The notes: generated from the letters alone by a model not told the origin. A stretch of DNA of 64,000 bases from Streptomyces sp. MA5143a (GCF_900290235.1 NZ_OLMK01000037.1:1-64000); one strand, 5' to 3'; counted from the first letter of the stretch, positions 40,103 to 49,422 are shown. Translations and numbers: made by a program.

Positions 40103-41608
40103 AGCGAACGCAGTGAGCAGCAGCCCGACCCGATCGACCCCTTCGAGGAGATCATCGCCGCCGAGACGGACCGTGACCCGGACCTCGCGGTGATCGAGGC
40201 CGGCAGCCGCACCCTGCGCGCGCAGGGCGGCGCCCCCCAGTCCGAGGTCCCGTCGCGGCCCACCGACCCGGAGGTCGACAAGGCGCTGCGCGAGGTCGAG
40301 GCCGACCTCGCGACCCGCTGGGGCGAGACCAAGCTGGAGCCGTCGGTCCAGCGGATCGCCGCGCTGATGGACGTCCTCGGCGAGCCGCAGCGGTCGTACC
40401 CCTCGATCCACATCACCGGCACCAACGGCAAGACGTCCACCGCCCGCATGGTCGAGGCCCTGCTCGGCGCCTTCGAACTGCGCACCGGCCGCTACACCTC
40501 CCCGCACGTCCAGTCGATCACCGAGCGCATCAGCCTGGACGGCGCCCCGATCTCCGCCGAGCGGTTCGTCGAGACGTACCAGGACATCAAGCCGTACGTC
40601 GAGATGGTGGACGGCTCCCAGGAGTACCGGCTCTCCTTCTTCGAGGTGCTCACCGGCATGGCGTACGCCGCCTTCGCCGACGCGCCGGTCGACGTGGCCG
40701 TCGTCGAGGTCGGGATGGGCGGTTCCTGGGACGCCACCAACGTCATCGACGGGGATGTCGCCGTCATCACCCCCATCGACCTGGACCACACGGACCGGCT
40801 GGGCTCGACGCCCGCCGAGATCGCCGTGGAGAAGTCCGGGATCATCAAGCAGGACGCGACCGTGATCCTCGCGCAGCAGCCGGTCGACGCGGCGCAGGTG
40901 ATGCTGAAGAAGGCCGTGGAGGTCGACGCGACCGTGGCCCGTGAGGGCCTGGAGTTCGGGGTCGTCTCGCGGCAGGTCGCCGTCGGCGGACAGATGCTCA
41001 CCCTGCGCGGCCTCGGCGGCGAGTACCCCGAGGTGTACCTCCCGCTGCACGGCCCCTACCAGGCGCACAACGCGGCCGTCGCCCTGGCCGCCGTCGAGGC
41101 GTTCTTCGGCGTCGGGTCGCAGCGGCCGGAACCGCTGGACGGAGAGACGGTCCGCAAGGCATTCGCGTCGGTGTCGTCGCCCGGCCGGCTGGAGGTCGTA
41201 CGGCGGTCCCCGACGGTCGTGCTGGACGCGGCGCACAACCCGGCGGGCGCGCTGGCCACGGCCGAGGCGGTCGGTGAGGCGTTCGACTTCAGCCGGCTCA
41301 TCGGGGTCGTGGGCGCGAGCGGCGACAAGAACGTACGGGGTGTCCTGGAGGCCTTCGAGCCGATCTTCGCCGAGGTCGTCATCACCCAGAACTCCAGTCA
41401 CCGCGCGATGGACGCCGACGAGCTGGCGGCGATCGCGGTGGAGGTCTTCGGCGACGAGCGCGTGCAGGTCGAGCCCCGGCTGCCGGACGCCCTGGAGGCG
41501 GCGATCACGCTCGCCGAGGAGGAGGGCGAGTTCGCGGGCGCCGGTGTCCTCGTCACCGGTTCCGTCATCACCGTCGGCGAGGCCCGGCTGCTGCTGGGGA
41601 AGGGCTGA
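40100..41608 (+). CDS. folC: Bifunctional folylpolyglutamate synthase / dihydrofolate synthase
   Basis: A 502-residue Mur-ligase-family enzyme that adds glutamate to dihydropteroate and folates. The P-loop is ITGTNGKTSTARM, followed by the RTGRYTSPHVQSITERI omega-loop region, ATP/Mg motif HTDRLGST, and C-terminal domain DAAHNPAGA. The N-terminus has an acidic extension of about 60 residues before the catalytic core, common in Streptomyces FolC. GTG 40100 (MSERSEQQPD) directly follows a -10 box, so the mRNA is probably leaderless; an upstream open frame to 40004 is part of the repeat arm and is not supported. A small membrane protein gene follows after eight bases. Confidence 0.94.
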   Translation: MSERSEQQPDPIDPFEEIIAAETDRDPDLAVIEAGSRTLRAQGGAPQSEVPSRPTDPEVDKALREVEADLATRWGETKLEPSVQRIAALMDVLGEPQRSYPSIHITGTNGKTSTARMVEALLGAFELRTGRYTSPHVQSITERISLDGAPISAERFVETYQDIKPYVEMVDGSQEYRLSFFEVLTGMAYAAFADAPVDVAVVEVGMGGSWDATNVIDGDVAVITPIDLDHTDRLGSTPAEIAVEKSGIIKQDATVILAQQPVDAAQVMLKKAVEVDATVAREGLEFGVVSRQVAVGGQMLTLRGLGGEYPEVYLPLHGPYQAHNAAVALAAVEAFFGVGSQRPEPLDGETVRKAFASVSSPGRLEVVRRSPTVVLDAAHNPAGALATAEAVGEAFDFSRLIGVVGASGDKNVRGVLEAFEPIFAEVVITQNSSHRAMDADELAAIAVEVFGDERVQVEPRLPDALEAAITLAEEEGEFAGAGVLVTGSVITVGEARLLLGKG

Positions 41609-41616
41609 TCTCACCC

Positions 41617-41979
41617 ATGCGTACCCTGTGTGCCTCCACCCTGATCGGCGAGTTCTTCGTGATCGGCTTCGCCGGGCTGGTCGCCATGAAGGACCCGGAC
41701 CTGGCCATGTCGACGGTCTGGACGGTCAGCGGCGTCGCCATGTTCCTGTGCGTCGTGCTGTGCGGGCTGGTCACCCGGCCCGGCGGAGTCCAGCTGGGCT
41801 GGGCGCTCCAGATCGCGCTGATCCTGTCCGGCTTCTTCGTGCCGACCATGTTCTTCATGGGCGCGGTGTTCGCGGCCCTGTGGTGGGCGTCCGTCCACTT
41901 CGGCCGCAAGGTCGACGAGGCGAAGGCGCGGTTCGCGGCCCAGGCGTCCTCCACCGGGGCCGGGGCAGGGGCGTCCTGA
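41617..41979 (+). CDS. DUF4233 four-helix membrane protein
   Basis: A 120-residue integral membrane protein with four predicted helices (STLIGEFFVIGFAGLVAM, VWTVSGVAMFLCVVLCGLV, ALQIALILSGFFVPTMF, MGAVFAALWWASVHFG) and a short charged C-terminus. In actinobacteria DUF4233 proteins are typically encoded between folC and ndk, as here; function unknown. ATG 41617 lies eight bases after the folC stop, with GGGGAAGGG inside the end of folC as its ribosome site, so the two are co-translated. Confidence 0.88.
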   Translation: MRTLCASTLIGEFFVIGFAGLVAMKDPDLAMSTVWTVSGVAMFLCVVLCGLVTRPGGVQLGWALQIALILSGFFVPTMFFMGAVFAALWWASVHFGRKVDEAKARFAAQASSTGAGAGAS

Positions 41980-41985
41980 CGCTGC

Positions 41986-42016
41986 GTGACGCCCGGTCGG
42001 GGCCGCCCTGTAGCCT
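41986..42016 (+). promoter_or_regulatory. Predicted promoter of ndk
   Basis: GTGACG (41986-41991), 19-base spacer, TAGCCT (42011-42016), 40 bases before the ndk start. The spacing is slightly long. Confidence 0.4.
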
Positions 42017-42055
42017 CTGAGCTCCGCACGCCTGTGAAATGAAGGAGTCACCACC

Positions 42056-42469
42056 GTGAGCCAGCGCACCCTCGTCCTCCTCAAGCCCGACGCCGTCCGG
42101 CGTGGCCTGACCGGCGAGATCATCAGCCGAATCGAGCGGAAGGCCGGCTGGCGCATCACCGCGCTGGAACTGCGGACACTGGACCAGGAGACCCTGGAGC
42201 AGCACTACGGCGAGCACAAGGGCAAGCCGTTCTACGAGCCGCTGGTGGAGTTCATGTCCTCCGGTCCGGTCGTGGCGCTGATCGTCGAGGGCGAGCGCGT
42301 CATCGAGGGCGTGCGGGCGCTGGCCGGTCCGACCGACCCGATCGCCGCGGCGCCCGGGTCCATCCGTGGCGACTACGGCGCCATCGTCCGCGAGAACCTC
42401 ATCCACGCCTCCGACTCCGAGGAGTCGGCCGAGCGCGAGGTCAAGATCTTCTTCCCCGGTCGGGCGTAG
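42056..42469 (+). CDS. ndk: Nucleoside diphosphate kinase
   Basis: A 137-residue enzyme that moves the gamma-phosphate of ATP to other nucleoside diphosphates through a phosphohistidine. The family start TLVLLKPDAVRRGLTGEIISRIE, the GP(T)DP-IAAAPGSIRGDYG segment and the catalytic His in NLIHASDSEESAEREVKIFF are all intact. Length is standard. GAAGGAG lies eight bases before GTG 42056. It is followed by a stem-loop (42486-42511) and then by a 360-bp region upstream of mreB. Confidence 0.97.
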   Translation: MSQRTLVLLKPDAVRRGLTGEIISRIERKAGWRITALELRTLDQETLEQHYGEHKGKPFYEPLVEFMSSGPVVALIVEGERVIEGVRALAGPTDPIAAAPGSIRGDYGAIVRENLIHASDSEESAEREVKIFFPGRA

Positions 42470-42485
42470 TACTCTTCGCGGCGGC

Positions 42486-42511
42486 GGGGGCGGTGACGTC
42501 CGCTCGCCCCC
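42486..42511 (+). terminator. Probable terminator of ndk
   Basis: GGGGGCG (42486-42492) with CGCCCCC (42505-42511), 12-base loop, 17 bp after the stop. Confidence 0.55.
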
Positions 42512-42618
42512 ACCGTCCTTGTCCCACCGCGGTATCCGGCCACCACCCACACGGCCCACCTCCCGCCCGACCTGCCGAACCGCCGAAAACACGGCAGTTC
42601 AACGGCATATGCGTGGCG

Positions 42619-42642
42619 ATCGGGGGAACGCGCACCCCCGAT
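42619..42642 (+). promoter_or_regulatory. Stem-loop in the mreB upstream region
   Basis: ATCGGGGG (42619-42626) pairs with CCCCCGAT (42635-42642) around eight bases. It stands about 190 bases before mreB; role unknown. Confidence 0.45.
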
Positions 42643-42829
42643 GGCTCGTCTCCAGAGGCGAGGCGGCGCATCGCATGCCCACAATGGCGAAGACCCTCGC
42701 GCAGTGTTCGTGCGGGCGAGACTACGATGTAAGCCTTCACGTCACAGCACCCACTTCGCCGACCCGGAAAAGCCCTGAAACGCCCTCAAAAGCCCTCAGC
42801 GCTCTACCAGGGAGGCCAGACGAATCCTG

Positions 42830-43861
42830 ATGGGGAACTCAATGTCGTTCATCGGCCGTGACATGGCTGTCGACCTCGGGACCGCCAACACGCTGGTGTA
42901 CGTCAGGGGTCGCGGGATCGTACTGAACGAGCCGTCCGTCGTCGCGATCAACACCAACACCGGTGGCATCCTCGCGGTCGGCGCGGAAGCGAAGAAGATG
43001 ATCGGCCGGACGCCCGGCAACATCGTTGCCGTACGCCCGCTGAAGGACGGTGTGATCGCCGACTTCGAGATCACCGAGCGGATGCTCCGCTACTTCATCC
43101 TGAAGATCCACAAGCGGCGCTATCTCGCCCGGCCCCGGGTCGTCGTCTGTGTGCCGTCCGGCATCACAGGTGTCGAGCGGCGCGCCGTCATCGAGGCGTC
43201 CTCCCAGGCCGGCGCGCGTCAGGTGCACATCATCGAGGAGCCCATGGCCGCGGCCATCGGTTCCGGCCTGCCGGTCCACGAGGCCACGGGCAACATGGTG
43301 GTGGACATCGGCGGCGGCACCACGGAGGTCGCGGTCATCTCCCTCGGCGGCATCGTCACCGCCCAGTCCATCCGCGTCGCGGGCGACGAGCTGGACAACG
43401 CGATCATCCAGCACATCAAGAAGGAGTACAGCCTCCTCCTCGGTGAGCGGACAGCCGAACAGATCAAGATCACGATCGGTTCGGCGTACGACCTCGACGC
43501 TGACGAGCACACCGAAATCCGCGGCCGGGACCTGGTGTCCGGGCTGCCCAAGACGGTCGTCATCTCCGCCGCGGAAGTGCGGAAGGCGATCGAAGAACCC
43601 GTCAACGCCATCGTGGACGCCGTGAAGACGACCCTCGACAAATGCCCGCCGGAACTCTCCGGCGACATCATGGACCGCGGCATCGTCCTCACCGGCGGAG
43701 GTGCCCTGCTCCGCGGACTGGACGAGCGGCTGCGCCGTGAGACCGGTATGCCGATCCATATCGCCGAGGACCCGCTGGACAGCGTGGCGCTCGGTTCCGG
43801 CAAGTGCGTCGAGGAGTTCGAGGCGTTGCAGCAGGTGCTCGATGCCCAGCCCCGCAGATGA
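42830..43861 (+). CDS. mreB: MreB, actin-like morphogenetic protein
   Basis: A 343-residue bacterial actin homologue. Nucleotide-binding motifs: MAVDLGTANTLVYV (phosphate 1), VVDIGGGTTEVAVIS (phosphate 2) and GIVLTGGGALLRGLDERL (adenosine). In Streptomyces MreB acts mainly in spore-wall thickening, because apical growth depends on DivIVA. ATG 42830 (MGNSMSFIGRD) has GGGAGG at 14 bases. ATG 42842, with GGGGA five bases upstream, is an equally good start that would remove four residues. First gene of mreB-mreC-mreD-mrdA-rodA, but separated from mreC by a strong stem-loop, so part of its mRNA is probably monocistronic. Confidence 0.96.
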   Translation: MGNSMSFIGRDMAVDLGTANTLVYVRGRGIVLNEPSVVAINTNTGGILAVGAEAKKMIGRTPGNIVAVRPLKDGVIADFEITERMLRYFILKIHKRRYLARPRVVVCVPSGITGVERRAVIEASSQAGARQVHIIEEPMAAAIGSGLPVHEATGNMVVDIGGGTTEVAVISLGGIVTAQSIRVAGDELDNAIIQHIKKEYSLLLGERTAEQIKITIGSAYDLDADEHTEIRGRDLVSGLPKTVVISAAEVRKAIEEPVNAIVDAVKTTLDKCPPELSGDIMDRGIVLTGGGALLRGLDERLRRETGMPIHIAEDPLDSVALGSGKCVEEFEALQQVLDAQPRR

Positions 43862-43876
43862 CGTAACACTTCGATT

Positions 43877-43910
43877 CCGCCGTACGAGACGACCTCCTCT
43901 CGTACGGCGG
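43877..43910 (+). terminator. Strong stem-loop between mreB and mreC
   Basis: CCGCCGTACGAGA (43877-43889) pairs perfectly with 43898-43910 around eight bases, 16 bp after mreB. As an internal terminator with read-through it would make mreB more abundant than the distal genes. Confidence 0.8.
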
Positions 43911-44035
43911 ATCGTTGATATTGAGGCATAAGCTCGCAAAGGCGCCCCTCCGGTTCCCGTCCCAGGGAATCCCAGGGGCTACCCGAATTCCCCAATTCCT
44001 GTCGAATTCCTATGAGGAAGGCACGGCCGCCGCAC

Positions 44036-44986
44036 GTGAGGGACACACGAGAGAGCCGGCTGCTCCTGGTGCTGCTGATCGCCGTAGCGTTCGCGCTGAT
44101 CACGGTGGACATCCGCGGCGGGGAGGACTCACCGGTCGACGGTGCCCGACGTGCCGCGGCCACCGTCTTCGGCCCGATCGAGGACGGGGTGTCGACCGCC
44201 GTCGACCCGATCGGCAACGCCATAAGCGCGGTCCGCGCATCCGGGTCCCGCCACGACCGCCTCGCCGCCCTGGAGAAGGAGAACGCGGAGCTGAAGGCGT
44301 CGCTCGGCAGCGGCGACCGCAACCGCAGCAGGGTGCGCCAGCTCGACAAGATGCTCAAAAGCGCCGCGGGCGGCCAGTACGGCATCAAGGGCGCCGAGGT
44401 CATCGCCATAGGAGCGGCCCAGGGTTTCTCATGGACCGTCACCATCGACATCGGCACCAACGACGGCATCACCCGCGACATGACCGTCCTCAACGGCGAC
44501 GGACTCGTCGGCCGCGTCACCACCGTCGGCCCGAACACGGCGACGGTCCTCCTCGCCAACGACCCCGACTTCACCGTCGGCACCCGGATGGAGGCCACCG
44601 ACGAACTCGGCTTCGCCTCCGGCCAGGGCGACCGCCCGTTGCGCGTCGAACTCCTCAACGGCAAGGCCAAGGTGAAGGCGGGCGACCGCCTCGTCACCTT
44701 CGGCTCCCAGGCCGACAAACCGTTCGTGCCCGGCGTCCCCGTGGGCGTCGTCTCCCGCGTCGACCCCTCCGGCGGCGACCTCACCCGCACCATCTACGTC
44801 AAGCCGTACGTCGCCTTCACCCAGCTCGACATCGTCGGCGTCGTCGTCCAGCCGCCCCGCAAGGACCCCCGCGACACGGTGCTCCCCGACAAGCCGAAGC
44901 CCACCCCGCGACCGACCGTGACGGTCACCGTCACCCCGGGCGCGAACGAACCCGGCGACGGTGCCGACGGGCAGCAAGAGCAGTAG
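44036..44986 (+). CDS. mreC: MreC, rod-shape-determining membrane protein
   Basis: A bitopic membrane protein of about 316 residues: one membrane helix near the N-terminus (LLLVLLIAVAFALITV), a coiled coil (RHDRLAALEKENAELKASL), and the two beta-domains of MreC (GFSWTVTIDIGTNDGITRDMTVL, GLVGRVTTVGPNTATVLL, GDRLVTFGS, FVPGVPVGVV). It links cytoplasmic MreB to the PBP2/RodA synthase. The C-terminal 50 residues are Pro/Thr/Val-rich. GTG 44036 (MRDTRESRLL) has GAGGAAGG 14 bases upstream; ATG 44012 would add eight residues but lacks a ribosome site, so the start is uncertain. mreD follows after 28 bases. Confidence 0.93.
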   Translation: MRDTRESRLLLVLLIAVAFALITVDIRGGEDSPVDGARRAAATVFGPIEDGVSTAVDPIGNAISAVRASGSRHDRLAALEKENAELKASLGSGDRNRSRVRQLDKMLKSAAGGQYGIKGAEVIAIGAAQGFSWTVTIDIGTNDGITRDMTVLNGDGLVGRVTTVGPNTATVLLANDPDFTVGTRMEATDELGFASGQGDRPLRVELLNGKAKVKAGDRLVTFGSQADKPFVPGVPVGVVSRVDPSGGDLTRTIYVKPYVAFTQLDIVGVVVQPPRKDPRDTVLPDKPKPTPRPTVTVTVTPGANEPGDGADGQQEQ

Positions 44987-45014
44987 ACGTAGGACAGTAG
45001 GAGCTGACCCCTTC

Positions 45015-45686
45015 ATGCGTTTCAACCGGATGCTGCTCTCCACCACCCTGGTGATCGTCGCCCTGGTGATCCAGGTGAGCGTCCTCGCCAGACTCCATCT
45101 GCCGGGCGCCGTACCCGACCTGGTGCTCCTCACCGTCCTCGGCCTCGCCCTGGTGTACGGCCACGTCGGCGGCGCCCTCATCGGGTTCGGCGCCGGACTG
45201 CTGTCCGACCTCGCCCCGCCCGCCGACCACGCCGCCGGACGGTACGCCCTCGTCCTCTGCGTCATCGGCTACCTCGCGGGCCTCGCCAAGCCCGAGACGG
45301 GCCGCCTGAAGTCCGCCACCGGGCCGATGGTCGTGGTCGTCGTCGCCGCGCTCGGCGCCACCCTGCTGTACGCCGGGGTCGGCGCCCTCGTCGGTGACGA
45401 CGCCGCCCGCCACGTCGGCCTGCCCAGCCTGCTGTTCACGGCCGCGCTCTACGACCTGCTGCTCGCGCCGTTCGTCGTCCCCGGCATCATGGCCCTCGCC
45501 CGGCGCGCAGAGAACGACCCGCTCGCCGAGACCAACAACGCGGCCAAGGCCGCCGACGTCTCCGCCGGCTGGCTCTCCTCCGGCACCGGCCTGCGCATCG
45601 GCAGCCAGCGCGGCGGCCTGCGCATGAAGGCGGCACGCTCCCGGGCGGCCCGCGCGGGCCGCATCAAGGGGGTCAAGCGACTGTGA
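45015..45686 (+). CDS. mreD: MreD, rod-shape-determining membrane protein
   Basis: A 223-residue integral membrane protein with five to six helices in the first 165 residues (e.g. STTLVIVALVIQVSVLARLHLPGAVPDLVLLTVLGLALVYG), typical MreD. It works with MreC, PBP2 and RodA. A basic cytoplasmic tail of about 55 residues (ending RSRAARAGRIKGVKRL) extends beyond the usual family end. ATG 45015 has AGGAG about eleven bases upstream. Followed by a 137-bp gap with a small palindrome (45719-45739) before mrdA. Confidence 0.92.
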   Translation: MRFNRMLLSTTLVIVALVIQVSVLARLHLPGAVPDLVLLTVLGLALVYGHVGGALIGFGAGLLSDLAPPADHAAGRYALVLCVIGYLAGLAKPETGRLKSATGPMVVVVVAALGATLLYAGVGALVGDDAARHVGLPSLLFTAALYDLLLAPFVVPGIMALARRAENDPLAETNNAAKAADVSAGWLSSGTGLRIGSQRGGLRMKAARSRAARAGRIKGVKRL

Positions 45687-45823
45687 GGGAACGTCAGCAA
45701 GCCCGCGAAACCGCCGCCGTGGCGGCTGGCCACCGCCACGCGCACCCGTCGGGAACCGATCACCGGCGAGCGGTGTACTCCATGTACCGGCATCACCGGT
45801 CCACGCACTGAGAGGGGGAGACA

Positions 45824-48229
45824 GTGACCAACATCCCGGAGACCGGGCGGACGCCACGGGTCCAGATCCGGCTCGTCATCATCCAGATCCTCGTCTTCTC
45901 CCTCCTCGGCACCCTCGGCGGCCGCCTCTGGTACCTCCAGATCCGCGAGGGCGACGCCTACGCCAAGGAGGCCTCCGGCAACCACGTCCAACAGGTCGTC
46001 CAGCCCGCCGTGCGCGGCTCGATCCTGGACGCGCGCGGAGTGCCCATCGCGGACAACGAGACACGGCTCGTCGTCTCCGCCTCCCGCACCGAGCTGCTGA
46101 AGATGGACGACGACGGCAAGGGCGTCCTCGCCAAGCTCGCCGGGGTCCTCGGCATGAAGCCCCAGGAGGTCATGGACAAGGTCCGGCTGTGCGACTCCAA
46201 GACCCCCCAGCCCTGCTGGAACGGCTCGCCCTACCAGCCGATCCCCATCACCGACGAGGCCACCGCCAAGCAGGCCCTCCAGATCCGCGAGCGCTCCGAG
46301 GACTTCCCCGGCATCACCGCCGAACCCCAGGCCGTCCGGCGGTACGCCAGCCCAGGTGGCGCCAACACCGCGCAGGTCCTCGGCTATCTCTCGCCGGTCA
46401 CCGACGAGGAGATCACCAAGGCGCAGGACACCGACTCGCCGTTTCTGCGCTCCGACCAGGTCGGCCGCTCCGGCCTGGAGCGGCAGTACGACAAGGAGCT
46501 GCGCGGCAAGGCCGGCGTCACCCGCTACGAGGTGGACAACCTCGGCCGCGTCATCGGCGAGGCCGAGGCCGACCCCGCGCGGCCCGGCGCCAACCTGGTC
46601 ACCAGCATCGACGCCCGGGTCCAGCGCATCGCCGAGTACGAACTCAACGAGGCGATGAAGGAAGCCCGTAAGCAGATGGACCGGAACACCGGCACCCACT
46701 ACAAGGCCGACTCCGGAGCCGTCGTCGTCATGGAGGCCAAGACCGGCCGCGTCGTCGCCATGGCCTCCAACCCGGACTACGACCCGAACGCCTGGGTCGG
46801 CGGCATCTCCGCCAAGGACTACGCCAAGCTCACCGGCAAGAAGTCCAACTACCCGCTGCTGAACCGCGCGATCCAGGGCCAGTCCGCCCCCGGATCCGTC
46901 TTCAAGGTCGTCCCGACCGCCGCCGCGGTCAACGCGGGCTACTCCTTCGACGGCCCCTACGAGTGCTCCAGCGCGTACTCCATCGGCGGCCAGGTCTTCA
47001 AGAACTTCGAGTCCAAGGGATACGGCGCGATCAGCCTCGGTCGTGCCCTGGAGGTCTCCTGCGACACCGTCTTCTACCGCCTCTCCCACGAGGAGTGGAA
47101 GCGCGACGGCGGCACCAAGCCGAAGAAGCACCCCAATGACTGGTTCTACAAGACGGCCCACCAGTTCGGCCTCGGCGCCGAGACCGGCATCGACCTGCCC
47201 AACGAGGTCACCGGCCGTATCCCGGACCGCAAGTGGAAGCAGGACTACTGGAAGGCCAACAAGGACGCCTGGTGCAAGTACGGCAAGAAGGGCGGCACGT
47301 ACGCCGAGCAGATCGCGTACGAGAACTGCCTCGAAGGCAACCGCATGCGCGCCGGTGACTCCGTCAACTACTCCATCGGCCAGGGCGACACCCTCGTCAC
47401 CCCCATCCAGATGGCCACCATCTACGCCGCCATCTCCAACGGCGGCACCCTGTACGACCCCACCGTCGGCAAGGCCGTCATCAGCGCCGACGGCAAGCAT
47501 GTGCGGGAGATCGCGCCGAAGTCGCACGGCAAGCTCCCCATGACGAAGCAGACCCGCGACGAGATAGACCAAGCCCTTGAGGGGGTCGCCACCCGCGGTA
47601 CGGCAGCCTGGCGTTTCCAGGGCTGGCCGCAGGACGAGATCCCCATGCACGCCAAGACCGGTACCGCCGAGGTCTACGGCAAGCAGACGACCTCGTGGTT
47701 CACGACGTACACCAAGGACTACGCGATCGTCATGACGATCTCCCAGGGTGGTACGGGCTCCGGCGCCTCGGCGCCCGCCGTGCGCAAGCTCTACAACGCG
47801 CTCTACGGCGTCTCCGAGGACGGCAAGATCGACAAGCGGAAGGCGCTGCTGCCGACCCCACAGAAGAAGCTGCCGAAGATCGAGTCCGACGGTTCGATCG
47901 ACGCCCCGAAGCTGGACACGTACCCGCCGAAGAAGACCAAGGAGGAGCAGGCCGCCGAGGACGCCCAGACCCTGGCCGCGGGCCCCGGCGCCCTGCCGGT
48001 GTCCTACGTGCCCGGGACGGACGGCGCGGTCACCGCACCGGTGACCGGGCCCGTCGGCACCGCGGCGTTCACGGCCGCCGTCGTCACCGAGCCGGACGCC
48101 CGGCCGGTGGCGCCCGACGAACCGGCGGCGATCGTCAGCACCCGAGGCGGTGGCGGCAACCGTGCGGCGCGACGGCGAACGGGCCCCGGCGCACCCGGCG
48201 GAGCACCCACACGGAGGAGGTCCCGATGA
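45824..48229 (+). CDS. mrdA: Penicillin-binding protein 2, peptidoglycan transpeptidase
   Basis: An 801-residue class B PBP. One membrane helix near the N-terminus (IILVFSLLGTLGGRLW region), a dimerization/pedestal domain, and the transpeptidase domain with S358-V-F-K361, S412-C-D414 and K611-T-G motifs, plus the YSIGQGDTLVTPIQM segment typical of PBP2. It cross-links glycan strands made by RodA. The C-terminal 110 residues are a Pro/Lys/Ala-rich tail ending in basic residues. GTG 45824 has GAGGGGGAG close upstream. The end overlaps the rodA start by four bases (ATGA), so the synthase pair is made coupled. Confidence 0.95.
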   Translation: MTNIPETGRTPRVQIRLVIIQILVFSLLGTLGGRLWYLQIREGDAYAKEASGNHVQQVVQPAVRGSILDARGVPIADNETRLVVSASRTELLKMDDDGKGVLAKLAGVLGMKPQEVMDKVRLCDSKTPQPCWNGSPYQPIPITDEATAKQALQIRERSEDFPGITAEPQAVRRYASPGGANTAQVLGYLSPVTDEEITKAQDTDSPFLRSDQVGRSGLERQYDKELRGKAGVTRYEVDNLGRVIGEAEADPARPGANLVTSIDARVQRIAEYELNEAMKEARKQMDRNTGTHYKADSGAVVVMEAKTGRVVAMASNPDYDPNAWVGGISAKDYAKLTGKKSNYPLLNRAIQGQSAPGSVFKVVPTAAAVNAGYSFDGPYECSSAYSIGGQVFKNFESKGYGAISLGRALEVSCDTVFYRLSHEEWKRDGGTKPKKHPNDWFYKTAHQFGLGAETGIDLPNEVTGRIPDRKWKQDYWKANKDAWCKYGKKGGTYAEQIAYENCLEGNRMRAGDSVNYSIGQGDTLVTPIQMATIYAAISNGGTLYDPTVGKAVISADGKHVREIAPKSHGKLPMTKQTRDEIDQALEGVATRGTAAWRFQGWPQDEIPMHAKTGTAEVYGKQTTSWFTTYTKDYAIVMTISQGGTGSGASAPAVRKLYNALYGVSEDGKIDKRKALLPTPQKKLPKIESDGSIDAPKLDTYPPKKTKEEQAAEDAQTLAAGPGALPVSYVPGTDGAVTAPVTGPVGTAAFTAAVVTEPDARPVAPDEPAAIVSTRGGGGNRAARRRTGPGAPGGAPTRRRSR

Positions 48230-49422
48230 CCGGCAACAGCTTCTCCGTCTCCGGGTACGGGCCCGAACGCTCCGGCTGGACCCGGCTGTTCGCCCGTGAC
48301 TCGCTCGCCCGCCGGCTCGACTGGCCGATACTGTTCTCGGCCATCGCGCTCTCCCTGATCGGCGCGGCCCTCGTCTACTCGGCGACCCGCAACCGCACCG
48401 AGCTCAACCAGGGCGACCCCTACTACTTCCTCCTCCGGCACCTGCTCAACACCGGCATCGGCTTCGCCCTGATGATCGGCACGGTCTGGCTCGGCCACCG
48501 CACCCTGCGCACGGCCGTACCGATCCTCTACGGCATCTCGGTCGTGCTGATCCTGCTGGTGCTGACCCCGCTCGGCGCGACCATCAACGGCGCCCACGCG
48601 TGGATCGTCATCGGCGGCGGCTTCTCGCTCCAGCCCTCCGAGTTCGTGAAGATCACGATCATCCTGGGGATGGCGATGCTGCTGGCGGCGCGGGTCGACG
48701 CGGGCGACAAACCGCACCCGGACCATCGCACCGTCGTCCAGGCCCTCGGGCTCGCCGCCGTCCCGATACTGATCGTGCTGCTCATGCCCGACCTCGGCTC
48801 GGTCATGGTCATGGTGGTCATCGTGCTCGGGGTGCTGCTCACCTCCGGCGCCTCCAACCGATGGATCTTCGGTCTCATCGGCACCGGCGCGATCGGCGCG
48901 ATCGCCGTCTGGCAGCTCGGGGTGCTCGACGAGTACCAGATCAACCGGTTCGCGGCGTTCGCCAACCCCGAGCTGGACCCGGCGGGTGTCGGCTACAACA
49001 CCAACCAGGCCCGGATCGCCATCGGCTCCGGCGGACTGCTCGGCACCGGGCTGTTCAAGGGGTCGCAGACCACCGGGCAGTTCGTGCCGGAGCAGCAGAC
49101 CGACTTCGTCTTCACGGTGGCGGGGGAGGAGCTGGGCTTCGTCGGAGCCGGGCTGATCATCCTGCTGCTGGGGGTCGTCCTGTGGCGCGCCTGCCGGATC
49201 GCCCGGGAGACCACCGAGCTGTACGGCACGATCGTCGCCGGCGGCATCATCGCGTGGTTCGCGTTCCAGGCCTTCGAGAACATCGGGATGACCCTCGGCA
49301 TCATGCCGGTCGCCGGTCTGCCCCTGCCGTTCGTGTCCTACGGCGGCTCGTCGATGTTCGCGGTGTGGGTGGCGGTGGGGTTGCTTCAGTCGATCAGAGT
49401 GGAGCGGCCCATGTCGGCGTAG
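48226..49422 (+). CDS. rodA: RodA, SEDS-family peptidoglycan glycosyltransferase
   Basis: A 398-residue membrane protein with ten helices. SEDS motifs include GGGFSLQPSEFVKI, QARIAIGSGGLLGTGLFKGSQ, the essential-Asp region PEQQTDFVFTVAGEELGF, and FENIGMTLGIMPVAGLPLPF. It polymerises lipid II with PBP2. The first 35 residues are cytoplasmic. ATG 48226 has GGAGG five bases upstream and overlaps mrdA by four bases. In S. coelicolor the equivalent gene (sfr) belongs to the mre region. A weak stem-loop follows. Confidence 0.95.
   Translation: MTGNSFSVSGYGPERSGWTRLFARDSLARRLDWPILFSAIALSLIGAALVYSATRNRTELNQGDPYYFLLRHLLNTGIGFALMIGTVWLGHRTLRTAVPILYGISVVLILLVLTPLGATINGAHAWIVIGGGFSLQPSEFVKITIILGMAMLLAARVDAGDKPHPDHRTVVQALGLAAVPILIVLLMPDLGSVMVMVVIVLGVLLTSGASNRWIFGLIGTGAIGAIAVWQLGVLDEYQINRFAAFANPELDPAGVGYNTNQARIAIGSGGLLGTGLFKGSQTTGQFVPEQQTDFVFTVAGEELGFVGAGLIILLLGVVLWRACRIARETTELYGTIVAGGIIAWFAFQAFENIGMTLGIMPVAGLPLPFVSYGGSSMFAVWVAVGLLQSIRVERPMSA

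Larger units (their letters stand above)
42470..42829. other. Upstream region of mreB
   Basis: This 360-bp stretch has no supported gene. It contains the ndk terminator (42486-42511) and a second hairpin (42619-42642), then a more AT-rich part near 42720-42820 leading to GGGAGG (42810-42815). It should contain the mreB promoters, but no confident pair is visible. Confidence 0.5.
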
